A stretch of 64,000 nt of DNA from Aeromonas enteropelogenes (GCF_000819845.1 NZ_CDCG01000013.1:1-64000), one strand, 5' to 3'. Positions 1-9,113 are shown, numbered from the stretch's first letter. Notes: generated by a model not told the origin, from the sequence alone. Program-made: numbers and translations.

Positions 1-1079
1 AGCAAGGCCCCCGCCGCACCGCCCAACCCCACCAGGGCACTGGCCCCGAAGTAACTGCCCTTGAGGTGGCCGGGCGCCATTTGATCGATCAGCACGTTGA
101 GCAGCGGAAACAGGATTGTTTCACCGAGACTGAGCAGCAGCACGGCCGCAAACCAGTGGCTGCGCACCAGGGGATCCCCCATGGCAAACAACAGCTGGGC
201 CGCAAGAAACAGGGCCATGCCGATATGCAACCGAACCCGCACTGGCCAGCGCGAGAGCAGCCGCAGCAGCGGGAACTGCAGCACCACCACGGTCAAGGCA
301 TTGGTGGTCACCAGCAGGGCCACCAGCTCCGCCACCTCGGGCATGCCGGCACGGGTGAGATACTGCACCAGTGGCGAGTGAAACTGGGAGTAGACGAGCA
401 CCATCAGGAGGTTGGCCATCACCAGCAGCAAAAAGGCCCGATCCGCCAACAAGACCCTGATGGCATCGCGCAGACCCGGACCACCGGTGCTACGTTTGCC
501 GGTGGTGGCCACCTGACGAAAGCCCCAGACAAAGGCCAGCCCCAGCAGCAGATAACTGAGCGACAGCACCACGAAGGTCTCCTGCTGGGCGTTGATGCCG
601 AGAGTCACCCCCAGGAGCGGCCCCAGTGCCGCCCCCAGGTTGAGCAGGAAGTAGCGCAGATGCAGCGCCAGTTCCCGCGCCTTGGCCGAGGCCAGACTGT
701 CGGCCATCAGCGCCTTGCCGGGGGCATCGATGAGCCCTGATGCCAGACCACTGCCCATCACCCCGACACCGAGCCAGAAGACGGCGTGGGAGAAGCCGAG
801 CAACCCGAAGCAGCTCATCGCTACCAGACAACCCGCCAGCAGTATGCTGCGACGCCCGAAGCGATCAGAGAGCCAGCCACCGTAGAAGCTGACCAGGGTG
901 GAGAGCGCCATCGAGCCCCCCAGCAGCAAACCTATCAGGGTGGCCGACAGCCCATAGTCCCGATAGAGCAGGATGGAGAGAAACGGCCAAACCATGTAGT
1001 AGCTGGTACGTACCATGAAGGTACCCAGGATGACGATCCAGACCAGAGGGGTAAATTGCCTTAAGGTGCTCCATTGCAT
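1..1079 (-). CDS. MFS transporter (DHA1 type), 3' end outside window
   Basis: Inner-membrane drug/proton antiporter-like protein of the major facilitator superfamily. Reading leftward from ATG at 1079 the frame stays open to the window edge, so about 359 residues are visible and the C-terminus is missing. The N-terminus (MQWSTLRQFTPLVWIV) runs into a first hydrophobic helix, and the loop 2-3 motif GGWLSDRFGRRS is the classic MFS signature. Hydrophobic helices follow at regular spacing and the visible end (GSYFGASALVGLGGAAGAL) resembles helix 11 of DHA1 pumps such as MdtH. The substrate cannot be told from sequence. It lies upstream of sohB on the same strand but about 190 bp and a terminator separate them, so it is probably its own unit. 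Confidence 0.85.
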   Translation of the reverse strand, partial: MQWSTLRQFTPLVWIVILGTFMVRTSYYMVWPFLSILLYRDYGLSATLIGLLLGGSMALSTLVSFYGGWLSDRFGRRSILLAGCLVAMSCFGLLGFSHAVFWLGVGVMGSGLASGLIDAPGKALMADSLASAKARELALHLRYFLLNLGAALGPLLGVTLGINAQQETFVVLSLSYLLLGLAFVWGFRQVATTGKRSTGGPGLRDAIRVLLADRAFLLLVMANLLMVLVYSQFHSPLVQYLTRAGMPEVAELVALLVTTNALTVVVLQFPLLRLLSRWPVRVRLHIGMALFLAAQLLFAMGDPLVRSHWFAAVLLLSLGETILFPLLNVLIDQMAPGHLKGSYFGASALVGLGGAAGAL

Positions 1080-1182
1080 GGCCTATGCTCCCAGCCCCAC
1101 GGGGGCAACGATGAAGAGGGGAAAGCGATCAGTTGTAGTGATGGGATTCAATAGAGGCAACTTCATTCCCAGCTTTCCCTCA

Positions 1183-1220
1183 ATAAAAAGAGAGGCCAGC
1201 CGGATCTCTCCGACTGGCCT
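1183..1220 (-). terminator. Intrinsic terminator downstream of sohB
   Basis: Read leftward, AGGCCAG pairs with CTGGCCT around an inner CGGA/TCCG stem and is followed by CTCTTTTTATT. It sits about 50 bp past the sohB stop, the position expected for a rho-independent terminator. Confidence 0.8.
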
Positions 1221-1271
1221 GCTGATTGGTCCGCGTGTCCGCCCCTCAGACGCACACGCAAAGCACCCGAG

Positions 1272-2279
1272 CTAGCGCCAGGGACTCTGCTGCCACAGGC
1301 GGCCGAGGCCCGCTTCCAGCGCCTGCGCGCCTTGCTGACCCAGTTTCTGGGTCAGGCTCTTGGGCTTGCGATAGCGAATGCCCACCACCTTGTGGTGACC
1401 GGCCTGCACCAGCAGATAGTCATCGCTGGTGCAGAGGGAATCCACCAGTCCCAGCCCCTTGGCCTGGCTCGCCAGCCAGTGCTCGCCCGTGGTGACCTTG
1501 TCGATCTCGAGCGCGGGTCTGTGCTCGGCCACGAACGCCTTGAAGCGCTCGTGGATGGCGGCCAGCTCCTCGCGAAACTTCTCGCGCCCCAGATCGTCAT
1601 TCTCACCGAACATGGTGATGGTGCGCTTGTATTGACCCGCAGTGTGCATCTCGAATTCGATATCGTGCTTTTTCAGCAGCTTGTTGAAGTTCGGCATCTG
1701 GGCGATCACCCCGATGGAACCGACGATGGCAAAGGGAGCGGCCAGGATCTGATCCGCCACGCAAGCCATCATGTAGCCGCCACTCGCTGCTACCTTGTCG
1801 ATGGCCACGGTGAGCTTGATGCCCTTGTCGCGCAGACGCTGCAACTGGGAGGCCGCAAGGCCATACCCGTGCACCACGCCGCCACCGGACTCGAGCCGCA
1901 GCAACACCTCGTCACCGGGCTGGGCCACGCCAATCACGGCACTCACCTCTTCACGCAGGGAGGCGACTTCCTTGGCATCCATGCTGCCATGGAAATCGAG
2001 CACAAACAGACGGCTACGCTCATCGCCAGCCTTGGCACGCTGCTTCTGCTCCTCTTTCTGCTGCTTCTCCAGCAACTTGCGCTCCGCCTTGCCGGCCAGG
2101 GCGCTCTTGAGCTGAAAACGCCCACGCTCCAGCTCGGCGGAGAGATCGGTCACCTCCAGCTCTCCCTTGCGAGCCTTGGGCTGACGGCTGGCAACGATCA
2201 TCAGGATGATGGCACCGATGGCCAGCAAGAAGGTCACTGTCTTGGCCAGAAACAGGCCGTATTCGGTCAAAAATGTCAC
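1272..2279 (-). CDS. sohB: Inner-membrane protease SohB (S49 family)
   Basis: Membrane-anchored serine peptidase of the signal-peptide-peptidase A family. The 335-residue product has one N-terminal membrane segment (about residues 7-30), then a basic, Gln/Glu/Lys-rich linker and the protease domain. The catalytic dyad is visible: Ser166 in AASGGYMMA and Lys218 in HTAGQYKRT. Length fits the family (about 350). It faces yciK across a 220-bp divergent intergenic region, the same arrangement as in E. coli, which supports orthology. The start at 2279 gives the membrane helix directly. The natural substrates are unknown for the family. Confidence 0.95.
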   Translation of the reverse strand: MTFLTEYGLFLAKTVTFLLAIGAIILMIVASRQPKARKGELEVTDLSAELERGRFQLKSALAGKAERKLLEKQQKEEQKQRAKAGDERSRLFVLDFHGSMDAKEVASLREEVSAVIGVAQPGDEVLLRLESGGGVVHGYGLAASQLQRLRDKGIKLTVAIDKVAASGGYMMACVADQILAAPFAIVGSIGVIAQMPNFNKLLKKHDIEFEMHTAGQYKRTITMFGENDDLGREKFREELAAIHERFKAFVAEHRPALEIDKVTTGEHWLASQAKGLGLVDSLCTSDDYLLVQAGHHKVVGIRYRKPKSLTQKLGQQGAQALEAGLGRLWQQSPWR

Positions 2280-2500
2280 TGTGGACTCCAGAAGGGATCG
2301 GTTTTGTCACATTCTAGGGAGTTTGCGAGAGCGGCGCAAAAACTCTGGGCCAGCGCGTCAAAAAACCAACTTGACCAACACAACCTCTCTATTTTCTTCA
2401 CATTTTTCTTGTCATCGACTGGCCAAACAGGCGCCCGGATCAGTACACTTGCCCCCGATTGCCATGCACTTATGCCCAGAATTTGTTAACAGGAGTTGTC

Positions 2501-3256
2501 ATGCTCGATTATCAGGCGCCCCGCGATCTGCTCAAGGACAGGGTCATTCTGGTCACCGGTGCCGGAGACGGGATCGGCCGCGAGGCGGCCCTCACCTACG
2601 CCGCTCACGGCGCCACCGTGATCCTGCTCGGCCGCACCAGCGCCAAACTCGAGGCCGTGTATGACCAGATTGAAGCCGCCGGTTATCCCCTGCCCGCCAT
2701 CGTCCCGGTGGATCTGAAAGGGGCCACCGCCGCCCACTATCGCGGCATGGCCGAGACCTTTGCCCAGCAGTTTGGTCGCCTTGATGGCGTGCTGTTCAAC
2801 GCCGGCCTGCTGGGAACCCTGTCACCGTTCGAACACATCCAGGAGAAGGAGTGGGACGAGGTGATGCAGGTCAACGTCAAATCCGAATTCCTGCTGACCC
2901 AGGCGCTGCTGCCCCTCATTCGCCAGACCGCCAAGGAGCACGGCGATGCCTCCATCGTCTACACCTCCTCCAGCGTGGGGCGCAAGGGACGAGCCTACTG
3001 GGGCACCTACGCCATCTCCAAGTTCGCCGTCGAGGGCATGATGGAGGTGCTGGCGGACGAGCTGGAAAACACCAAGGTACGGGTCAACAGCCTCAACCCG
3101 GGCGGCTCCCGCACCAGGATGCGAGCCAGCGCCTTCCCGGCGGAAGATCCGCAGACCCTCAAGACCCCGGCCGACCTGATGCCGCTCTATCTTTACCTGA
3201 TGGGGCCGGACAGCCGTGGTCAAACCGGCCAGACCTTCGTGGCCCAACCCAAATAA
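2501..3256 (+). CDS. yciK: YciK-type short-chain dehydrogenase/reductase
   Basis: NAD(P)-dependent SDR oxidoreductase of unknown physiological substrate. Starting at ATG 2501, which has AGGAG five bases upstream, gives 251 residues (MLDYQAPRDLL). An upstream in-frame ATG at 2459 lacks a ribosome site. The Rossmann glycine motif TGAGDGIG is at residues 19-26, the NAG motif follows, and the catalytic Tyr170/Lys174 pair lies in YAISK after a serine-rich SSS segment. It is divergent from sohB as in E. coli, where yciK sits between sohB and btuR. No btuR follows here; a LysR gene does. Confidence 0.93.
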   Translation: MLDYQAPRDLLKDRVILVTGAGDGIGREAALTYAAHGATVILLGRTSAKLEAVYDQIEAAGYPLPAIVPVDLKGATAAHYRGMAETFAQQFGRLDGVLFNAGLLGTLSPFEHIQEKEWDEVMQVNVKSEFLLTQALLPLIRQTAKEHGDASIVYTSSSVGRKGRAYWGTYAISKFAVEGMMEVLADELENTKVRVNSLNPGGSRTRMRASAFPAEDPQTLKTPADLMPLYLYLMGPDSRGQTGQTFVAQPK

Positions 3257-3363
3257 ATCAATACAATATCCGGAGCCATACTTGTTGTAGGGGTTAAATT
3301 CCATAGGGGGTTACGGCCCCCTGTGTGATTTCCCCGGCAACTCCATCCCAACCAGGTTGAACT

Positions 3364-4254
3364 ATGTTTCGTCCCAAAAGCACCTTTGAGCAATGGCGGA
3401 TCTTTCAGGCAGTGGTCGATTGTGGTGGTTACGCCCAGGCCGCAGAAGCCCTGAACAAGAGCCAGTCCTCCCTCAACCATGCAGTCGCCAAGCTGCAACA
3501 GAGTCTGGGGGTGCCCTTGCTGGAGGTGCGCGGGCGCAAGGCAGTGCTGACCGCGGCGGGGGAGATCTTCCTCAAGCGTGCCCGCCAGCTGAGCCAGCAG
3601 GTGGAGGAGCTGGAGAACCTGGCCAATAACCTGGAGCGCCAGTGGGAGCCGCAGATCAACCTCTACGTCTCGGCGCTGCAGCCAAGGGAGCGGCTCTACC
3701 GGGCTCTGGCCCACTTCTACCCCCGCAGCCGCGGCTGCCGCGTCAACCTGCATGAGCGTATTCACTGTCACTTCAATGCGTTGCAACCCGGCGATCTGAT
3801 GATTTCGGAGCACCTGCCCGGCGATCGCACCGGTCTGCTGCTCGATGAGATCTGCCTGCTACCTCTGTGCGCCGCCCATCACCCCCTGGCCACGCTGCCA
3901 CAACCACTGGGCAACGATGCCCTGACCGGTCATAACCGGATCAGCCTGCATCCGCCCATTCACCGCTCGGTGGACTGGAATGATGCCGACGATACCGGCT
4001 GGAATGCGACCCACTACCACGAGGTGATCGCCATGCTACATCAGGGATTGGGCTATGCCTGGCTGCCGCGCCATCTGGTGGAACGCGAACTAAGCGAAGG
4101 ATCCCTGGTACAGCTGGATCTGGAAAATGGCGGCGAGCGCCATCTTTATACCTATCTGCTGACCCTCTCTCCCGACTCACTGGGCCCCGCCACCGAGTTG
4201 CTGCTGCGCTGCCTGCGCAGTGAATACCAGAGCGACACCCGGCAAGAGGGCTGA
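3364..4254 (+). CDS. LysR-family transcriptional regulator
   Basis: DNA-binding regulator of 296 residues. The N-terminal winged helix-turn-helix covers about residues 10-60 (GGYAQAAEALNKSQSSLNHA is the helix-turn-helix core), then a linker helix and a periplasmic-binding-like effector domain. The effector domain is divergent, so no inducer can be proposed. The ATG at 3364 has only a weak AGG-type ribosome site, but the HTH begins at the expected distance. It is convergent with the Set-type exporter (4-bp gap), and the nearest upstream gene, yciK, is in the same direction, so no divergent target is visible. Confidence 0.9.
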   Translation: MFRPKSTFEQWRIFQAVVDCGGYAQAAEALNKSQSSLNHAVAKLQQSLGVPLLEVRGRKAVLTAAGEIFLKRARQLSQQVEELENLANNLERQWEPQINLYVSALQPRERLYRALAHFYPRSRGCRVNLHERIHCHFNALQPGDLMISEHLPGDRTGLLLDEICLLPLCAAHHPLATLPQPLGNDALTGHNRISLHPPIHRSVDWNDADDTGWNATHYHEVIAMLHQGLGYAWLPRHLVERELSEGSLVQLDLENGGERHLYTYLLTLSPDSLGPATELLLRCLRSEYQSDTRQEG

Positions 4255-4258
4255 ACCC

Positions 4259-5431
4259 TCAGACCTCGGGTACCCGCCAGCAGGCGGCAAGTGCCACCAG
4301 CGCCAATCCCAGCGCCACCATGAAGACGGCGTGAAAACCCCACAGCTCCGCCACCGTACCAGCGATGGCCCCCGCCATGATGGAGCCGGTCCGGATGCTG
4401 TTGGCAAACAGGGTGGTCGCCACCCCCGCCCGCCCCGGCATCAGATCCTGAAAGTAGGACATACCGATCCCGGCGACGATCCCGATGAAGATGGCGTTGA
4501 ACAGCTGCAGCGCGATCAGGGCGTACTGACCGGACAGGGTCACCAGTCCACCGTAAAAAGCGACGCCAGCCATTACCGCCAGCAGCATCATGGGGCGCTT
4601 GCCCAGTCGCGTCGTGTAGTAACCCGCCAGCAACATGAAGGGAATTTCGAGCGCCGCCGCCGTGCCCATCAGGATGCCGGCCAGCTTCTCGTCCAGCCCC
4701 AGCTCCCGGGTGATGTAGAGCGGCATGTTGATGAGGTACATGCTGTTACAGGTCCACATCAGGGTAGAGGCGATGAAGAGCGCGCGCACTGCCGGATCCC
4801 GCCAGCTGCTCACCCGCTCCTGGTCACTGCTCGCGGCAGGCAGGGGCAGTGAGGGGAGCCAGCGCCACACCACCAGGGCACAGAGCAGATAGGCCAGGGC
4901 GGAGGCGAGGTACATCAGTTCAAAGCCATAGCCGATGGCCAGGGCAAAGGCGATGGGCGGCCCTATCACCCAGGCCAGGGAAAACTGGGCCCGCATCACC
5001 GAGCTGAACATGTCGGCCCGCTTGTTGCGGCTGTCGGAATACTCCCGCGCCAGGGCAAACAGCTGGGGACTGGCGGTGGCGGCCAGACTGGCGAGCAGTA
5101 CCCCCAGGCTCACCAGCAGCCAGTAGTTGCGGTTCCAGGCAAACAGCAAAGAGAGCGCCACCCCGGCAAAGCAGCAGCGCAGGATCAGCTGCTTGCGATC
5201 CCCCCTGTTGTCGGAGCGATGGCCGAGCCACTGGCTGATGAGGATGCCGATCACCGCATTGATGGTGTAGAACGCCCCCACCAGAAACGGGCGCACCTGT
5301 ACCTCTTCGGCCAGAAACAGGCTCAGGGTCGGCACCTGCAGGGCGACGGCAACCCCGGTCATGAAGGTCACGGCCAGAAACGAGAGGGAAACGGGATCCG
5401 GGCGCTTAACCGCCGCTATCGACAAGCTCAT
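4259..5431 (-). CDS. Set-family sugar efflux transporter (MFS)
   Basis: Twelve-helix major facilitator protein of 390 residues, resembling the SetA/SetB/SetC sugar exporters, which expel glucosides and lactose analogues. Visible hallmarks are the N-terminal helix (FLAVTFMTGVAVALQVPTLS), the motif QWLGHRSDNRGDRKQL after helix 2, and the conserved helix-5 stretch RAQFSLAWVIGPPIAF. The charged central loop is short (about residues 190-205). It shares a 184-bp divergent region with the MalY-like gene; no functional link is evident. The true substrate is not deducible. Confidence 0.88.
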   Translation of the reverse strand: MSLSIAAVKRPDPVSLSFLAVTFMTGVAVALQVPTLSLFLAEEVQVRPFLVGAFYTINAVIGILISQWLGHRSDNRGDRKQLILRCCFAGVALSLLFAWNRNYWLLVSLGVLLASLAATASPQLFALAREYSDSRNKRADMFSSVMRAQFSLAWVIGPPIAFALAIGYGFELMYLASALAYLLCALVVWRWLPSLPLPAASSDQERVSSWRDPAVRALFIASTLMWTCNSMYLINMPLYITRELGLDEKLAGILMGTAAALEIPFMLLAGYYTTRLGKRPMMLLAVMAGVAFYGGLVTLSGQYALIALQLFNAIFIGIVAGIGMSYFQDLMPGRAGVATTLFANSIRTGSIMAGAIAGTVAELWGFHAVFMVALGLALVALAACWRVPEV

Positions 5432-5551
5432 AGCATTACCACTGGCTGGAGAATGTAAGGAAGGGATTCACGACTATCGCCGTTCAAAATAACGCCAGTC
5501 ATCTTATGCCATTATCAACAACCGGCTCAAGGCTTGCCTCCCGCCGCTTGT

Positions 5552-5567
5552 GCCTTGCGAGCAAGGC
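5552..5567. repeat. Perfect inverted repeat upstream of the MalY-like gene
   Basis: GCCTTGC-GA-GCAAGGC lies 48 bp before the start codon at 5616, inside the divergent promoter region. It could be an operator or the base of an mRNA hairpin. No T-run follows, so it is not a terminator. Confidence 0.45.
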
Positions 5568-5615
5568 CGCGACCCCGTAGAGTGAAAGCCCATCCGGCCA
5601 GCACAAGGAGTTCGC

Positions 5616-6761
5616 ATGTTTGATTTTGATCGGGAAATAGACCGCAGTGGCACCATGAGCCTGAAATGGGACAAGTACAAGGGTCAGGACGTGCTGCCCA
5701 TGTGGGTTGCCGACACCGATTTTTCCGCCCCTCCCGCCGTCATCGAGGCGCTCACCCGGCGCGTCGCCCACGGCATTTTCGGCTATTCACGCCCCTCGCC
5801 CCGCCTGCTCGAACTCATCATCGAACGTCTGGCAACCCGCTACGGCTGGACCATACAGCCAGAGTGGCTGGTGTTCCTGCCCGGCGTGGTGCCGGGGCTG
5901 AACCTCGCCTGTAAGGCCTGGAGCCAGCATGGCCGCGGCATCATCACCCCCAAGCCGGTCTACTACCCCTTCCTGCAGGCCCCCGGTTTCAATGACCGCC
6001 CCCTGCTCACCGTGCCCATGGTGGAAGAGGCAGGCCGCTGGGTACTGGATCTGGAAGAGCTGGAGCGTCAGGCCCCCTCCGCCGATCTGCTGCTGCTGTG
6101 CAACCCCCACAACCCGGGGGGCACCGTCTTCACCCGCGAAGAGCTGCTGGCCATCGACGCCATCGCCGCGCGCCACAATCTGGTGATCTGCTCCGATGAG
6201 ATCCACTGCGACCTGCTGCTGGATAAAAACGCCCGCCACATCCCCTACGGCGCCATCAGCCCGGACGCCGCCGAACGCTCGGCCGTGATGATGGCCCCGA
6301 GCAAGACCTTCAATATCGCGGGTCTGTGCTGTTCGTTTGCTGTGGTGCCCAATGCCCGTCTGCGCCTCAAGCTGCAGCAGGCGATGCGCGGCATCAGCGC
6401 CGACGTGAACCTGCTGGGCTTCGTGGCAGCCGAGGCCGCCTACGAGGGCGGTGAGCAGTGGCTCAGCGAGCAGATCGAGTATCTGGCCGCCAACCTGGCA
6501 TTGATCGAACAGGCCGTCGCCCGCTGGCCCGGTGTCACCCTGGCGAACCATCAGGCCACCTATCTGGCCTGGCTCGACGTCAGTGGCCTTGGGCTCGATG
6601 ATCCCATCGCCTTCTTCGAGCAGGCCGGGGTCGGACTCTCGCCGGGCGCCCAGTTTGGCGACGGCCAGTTCGTGCGTCTCAACTTCGGCTGTACCCGTGC
6701 CACCCTGACCAAGGCGCTGGCCCGAATGGAAAAAGCGATCCTGAGTCGCGGCAAAGCCTGA
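5616..6761 (+). CDS. MalY/PatB-like PLP-dependent C-S lyase
   Basis: Fold-type I pyridoxal-phosphate enzyme of 381 residues, closest in pattern to cystathionine beta-lyases of the MalY/PatB group, which cleave cystathionine or cysteine conjugates to pyruvate, ammonia and a thiol. The N-terminal signature MFDFDREIDR...LPMWVADTDF is diagnostic of this group. CNPHNPGG is the cofactor-binding turn, SDEIHCDL carries the Asp that pairs with the pyridine nitrogen, and Lys230 in APSKTFNIAG is the Schiff-base lysine. AAGGAG lies eight bases before ATG 5616. E. coli MalY also antagonises MalT; nothing here suggests that role. Confidence 0.92.
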   Translation: MFDFDREIDRSGTMSLKWDKYKGQDVLPMWVADTDFSAPPAVIEALTRRVAHGIFGYSRPSPRLLELIIERLATRYGWTIQPEWLVFLPGVVPGLNLACKAWSQHGRGIITPKPVYYPFLQAPGFNDRPLLTVPMVEEAGRWVLDLEELERQAPSADLLLLCNPHNPGGTVFTREELLAIDAIAARHNLVICSDEIHCDLLLDKNARHIPYGAISPDAAERSAVMMAPSKTFNIAGLCCSFAVVPNARLRLKLQQAMRGISADVNLLGFVAAEAAYEGGEQWLSEQIEYLAANLALIEQAVARWPGVTLANHQATYLAWLDVSGLGLDDPIAFFEQAGVGLSPGAQFGDGQFVRLNFGCTRATLTKALARMEKAILSRGKA

Positions 6762-6774
6762 TACCCCAGCAAGC

Positions 6775-6798
6775 GGGATGGGCATGGCCCATCCCTTT
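6775..6798 (+). terminator. Hairpin after the MalY-like gene
   Basis: GGGATGGGC-ATG-GCCCATCCC, a perfect 9-bp stem 14 bp after the stop, followed by TTTCAT. The short T-run makes it a plausible but weak terminator. Confidence 0.6.
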
Positions 6799-6811
6799 CA
6801 TCCCACTCCCC

Positions 6812-6826
6812 AGTTGACGGTCAACT
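6812..6826 (+). promoter_or_regulatory. Palindrome abutting the start codon of the TAXI gene
   Basis: AGTTGAC-G-GTCAACT occupies exactly the 15 bases before ATG 6827, where a Shine-Dalgarno sequence would be expected and none is visible. It could be an operator or a translation-control hairpin. Confidence 0.55.
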
Positions 6827-8113
6827 ATGCATTTACGGATCTTGCGTCACCTTCTGCTCCCCCTCTGCGCCCTGCTACCTGTCACCAGCCAGGCGCTGAC
6901 TATAGGTACCGGGCCGGTCAATGGCGTCTACTACCCCACCGGAGGCGCCATCTGTCGGGTGCTCAATGCAGACCATGCCCTGCGCGGCGATCGCTGCACG
7001 GTACAGAGTACCCACGGCTCTCTGGCCAACCTGAAGGCGCTGGAAGAGGGGGACGTGCAGCTGGCGCTGGTGCAGTCCGATATCCTCCACCACGCCTTGC
7101 ACGGCACCGGACCTTTCAGCGGACAAGGCGCCAACCACAAACTGCGCAGTCTGTTTCGCCTCTATCAGGAGTCGCTGACCCTGCTGGCCAGCCCCACCAG
7201 CGGCATCACCACCCTGGCGGATATCGAAGGAAAGCGGGTCTATCCGGGTGAACCCGGCGCCGGCGAGCCCACTACCAGCCAGGCCCTGATGAACGCCATG
7301 GGGTGGCACTCCGGCCAGTTTGCCACCTATCAGCTCACCCCGGGCCGGGATCCGCTGGAGGGGTTGTGCGATGGCAGTCTGGATGCCGCCTTTATCGTCG
7401 CCGGGCACCCCAGTCTGGCGATCGGCGATCTGGCCGGCCGCTGCAAGGTGCGCCTCATCCCCATTGAGGGGGATCAGATCGATCGCCTGCTCAAGGAGCA
7501 TCCCTACTACCAGCGCAGCCGCATCGCTGCCAACCTTTATCCGGGGCAGATCACCGCCATCAACAACATCGGCATGAGCGCCGAACTGGTGGCGCTGGCT
7601 AGCCTGCCGGATCCCATAGTGCGCACCGTGCGTGACACCCTGCTGGCACGGGTCAAGCAGTTCAGTCGGCTGCACCCGGCCTTGAGCAAGATTACCGTGG
7701 AGCGTCTGCAGGCGCAGACCGAGCTGCCCCTCCATGCCGGCATGTCGGATCAGGCGCCCGAGCCCCTGCCGCTGGCCCCTGAGCTGCTGATGCAGGATGA
7801 TTCGGTGCAGGATGCCCCGGAAAGGGATACTCCCGAACCGGCCACCACAGAACCCCCTGCCGACGCAGGCAATGTCGCCAGCGCCGCCGTTGCCACCGAA
7901 CCCGCCAGCGACACCTCACCTACCCGAACTACCCCGGACGCGGCAGCACCGAATACCGAGGCTCCGGATACGGTGTCGGCAGCGACGCCGTCAGAGGCCG
8001 TCACGCCGGATAACAGGGCGCAAGCAACCACCAGCACGGCCCAAGGGACGACTCCAGCAGATAAATCTGTGCCGGAAGCGGCCGCCGGCGACACGGCGCC
8101 GTCGCAGCCCTGA
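6827..8113 (+). CDS. TAXI-family substrate-binding protein with disordered tail
   Basis: Periplasmic protein of 428 residues. Residues 1-23 form a signal peptide ending SQA. Residues about 24-300 match the TAXI (TRAP-associated extracytoplasmic immunogenic) solute-binding fold: IGTGPVNGVYYPTGGAICRV, then the G-S-L-A-N segment, and GEPGAGEPTTSQALM at the ligand cleft. From about residue 310 a roughly 118-residue tail rich in Pro, Ala, Thr, Glu and Asp follows, low in complexity and predicted unstructured; this is not usual for TAXI proteins. No TRAP permease gene (DctQM or fused) is nearby, so it may be an orphan receptor. Start codon ATG 6827 lacks an obvious ribosome site. Confidence 0.85.
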   Translation: MHLRILRHLLLPLCALLPVTSQALTIGTGPVNGVYYPTGGAICRVLNADHALRGDRCTVQSTHGSLANLKALEEGDVQLALVQSDILHHALHGTGPFSGQGANHKLRSLFRLYQESLTLLASPTSGITTLADIEGKRVYPGEPGAGEPTTSQALMNAMGWHSGQFATYQLTPGRDPLEGLCDGSLDAAFIVAGHPSLAIGDLAGRCKVRLIPIEGDQIDRLLKEHPYYQRSRIAANLYPGQITAINNIGMSAELVALASLPDPIVRTVRDTLLARVKQFSRLHPALSKITVERLQAQTELPLHAGMSDQAPEPLPLAPELLMQDDSVQDAPERDTPEPATTEPPADAGNVASAAVATEPASDTSPTRTTPDAAAPNTEAPDTVSAATPSEAVTPDNRAQATTSTAQGTTPADKSVPEAAAGDTAPSQP

Positions 8114-8135
8114 AACGGGCAAATTCAATAAAATC

Positions 8136-8166
8136 AAAGGGGCAGCCGCAGCTGCCCCTTTCACTT
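8136..8166. terminator. Bidirectional terminator between TAXI and LysR genes
   Basis: AAAGGGGCAGC-CGCA-GCTGCCCCTTT, an 11-bp perfect stem between two convergent genes, with A- and T-tracts on either side so that it can stop transcription from both. Confidence 0.85.
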
Positions 8167-8180
8167 TTATGACGTTCTGA

Positions 8181-9113
8181 TCACTGCGCGGCCTCCCGCG
8201 CCAGATAGGGGTTGGGTTTTTGGATCTCCTCCTCCACCCAGACCAGCAACTGCTTGATGGCCCGTGACAGCACCTGGTTCTGGCGCACCACGTACCCCAG
8301 GCTGGTACCGGGAAAATCAGTCAGGCTGCTGACGGGAGCGGTCAGGTTGAGCCTGGGGTGCAGCGAGAAGTCGGGCACTATGGCCACGCCAAACCCAGCC
8401 TCGGCCCAATCCAGCTGGGCATCCACGCTGCCAACCTCCATGATGCGACAGGGGGGCAACCCCAGCAGCGGCAGGGAGGGGTCGATAAGCGCCCTGGTGC
8501 GGGTATCGTGCCCCAGCAGGATCAGGGTCGGCTCGTCGAGGGGATCGCTCTTTCTCTCATCCCCCCCTGCTCCGACCTGCGCCCGCGCCTGCCAGCGGGC
8601 CAGCCCGTGACCCAGGGCGCACCAGGTCACCTGTTGCAGCTCGGTATAGAAGAGCGGCTCGCTGCGCTTTTGCGCCATCACGAAGCCGAGATCCGCCTTG
8701 CCCGCCTTGACCAGCTCCGCCGCCTGATCCGAAGTTGTGTTGAACAGGGTGAGGTCGATGCCGGGAAACTCCCGTTTGAAGCGCTGAAACGGCTGGATCA
8801 GCAACAGGCGGGAAATGATGTCGCTGGCGGCGATGGCGAGCGTCCCCTGGCTTAACTGATTGAGCGCATTGAGATCGGACTGGCACAGCTGCAACTCGGC
8901 GATGGCACGCTCGGCGCTTTGCAGCAGTCGCTCCCCCGCCTGGGTCAGGCGAAACGGGCTGCGCTCGATGAGTCGTACCCGGGTCGCCTGCTCCAGCCGC
9001 TTGATGTGCAGGCTGACGTTGGGCTGGGTCATGTGCAGCTCGGTGGCGGTCTGGCCAAAGTGCTGCAACCGGGCCAGGGTGACAAAGGTTTGCAGCCAGT
9101 GAATATCCAGCAT
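8181..9113 (-). CDS. LysR-family regulator divergent from purA paralogue
   Basis: LysR-type regulator. The start at 9113 (MLDIHWLQTFVTLARL) has GGAGGAG about five bases upstream; the longer frame to 9185 lacks this. The product is 310 residues. HTH core HFGQTATELHMTQPNVSLHI, a linker helix, then an effector domain with an acidic/Gly-rich insertion around residue 190. It is transcribed away from the purA-like gene across a 171-bp AT-rich gap holding a perfect ATTATC-N11-GATAAT LysR operator, so autoregulation and control of that gene are likely. The inducer is unknown. Confidence 0.93.
   Translation of the reverse strand: MLDIHWLQTFVTLARLQHFGQTATELHMTQPNVSLHIKRLEQATRVRLIERSPFRLTQAGERLLQSAERAIAELQLCQSDLNALNQLSQGTLAIAASDIISRLLLIQPFQRFKREFPGIDLTLFNTTSDQAAELVKAGKADLGFVMAQKRSEPLFYTELQQVTWCALGHGLARWQARAQVGAGGDERKSDPLDEPTLILLGHDTRTRALIDPSLPLLGLPPCRIMEVGSVDAQLDWAEAGFGVAIVPDFSLHPRLNLTAPVSSLTDFPGTSLGYVVRQNQVLSRAIKQLLVWVEEEIQKPNPYLAREAAQ

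Noticed and set aside
1332-2489. 385-codon frame antisense to sohB, and similar long antisense frames across the window
   Set aside because: In GC-rich DNA the complementary strand of a real gene often lacks stops. These frames are His/Gln/Gly-rich, lack ribosome sites and lie over well-supported genes.
3305-3322. AGGGGG-TTACGG-CCCCCT hairpin after yciK as a terminator
   Set aside because: There is no T-run downstream; it could be a weak structure but cannot be called a terminator.
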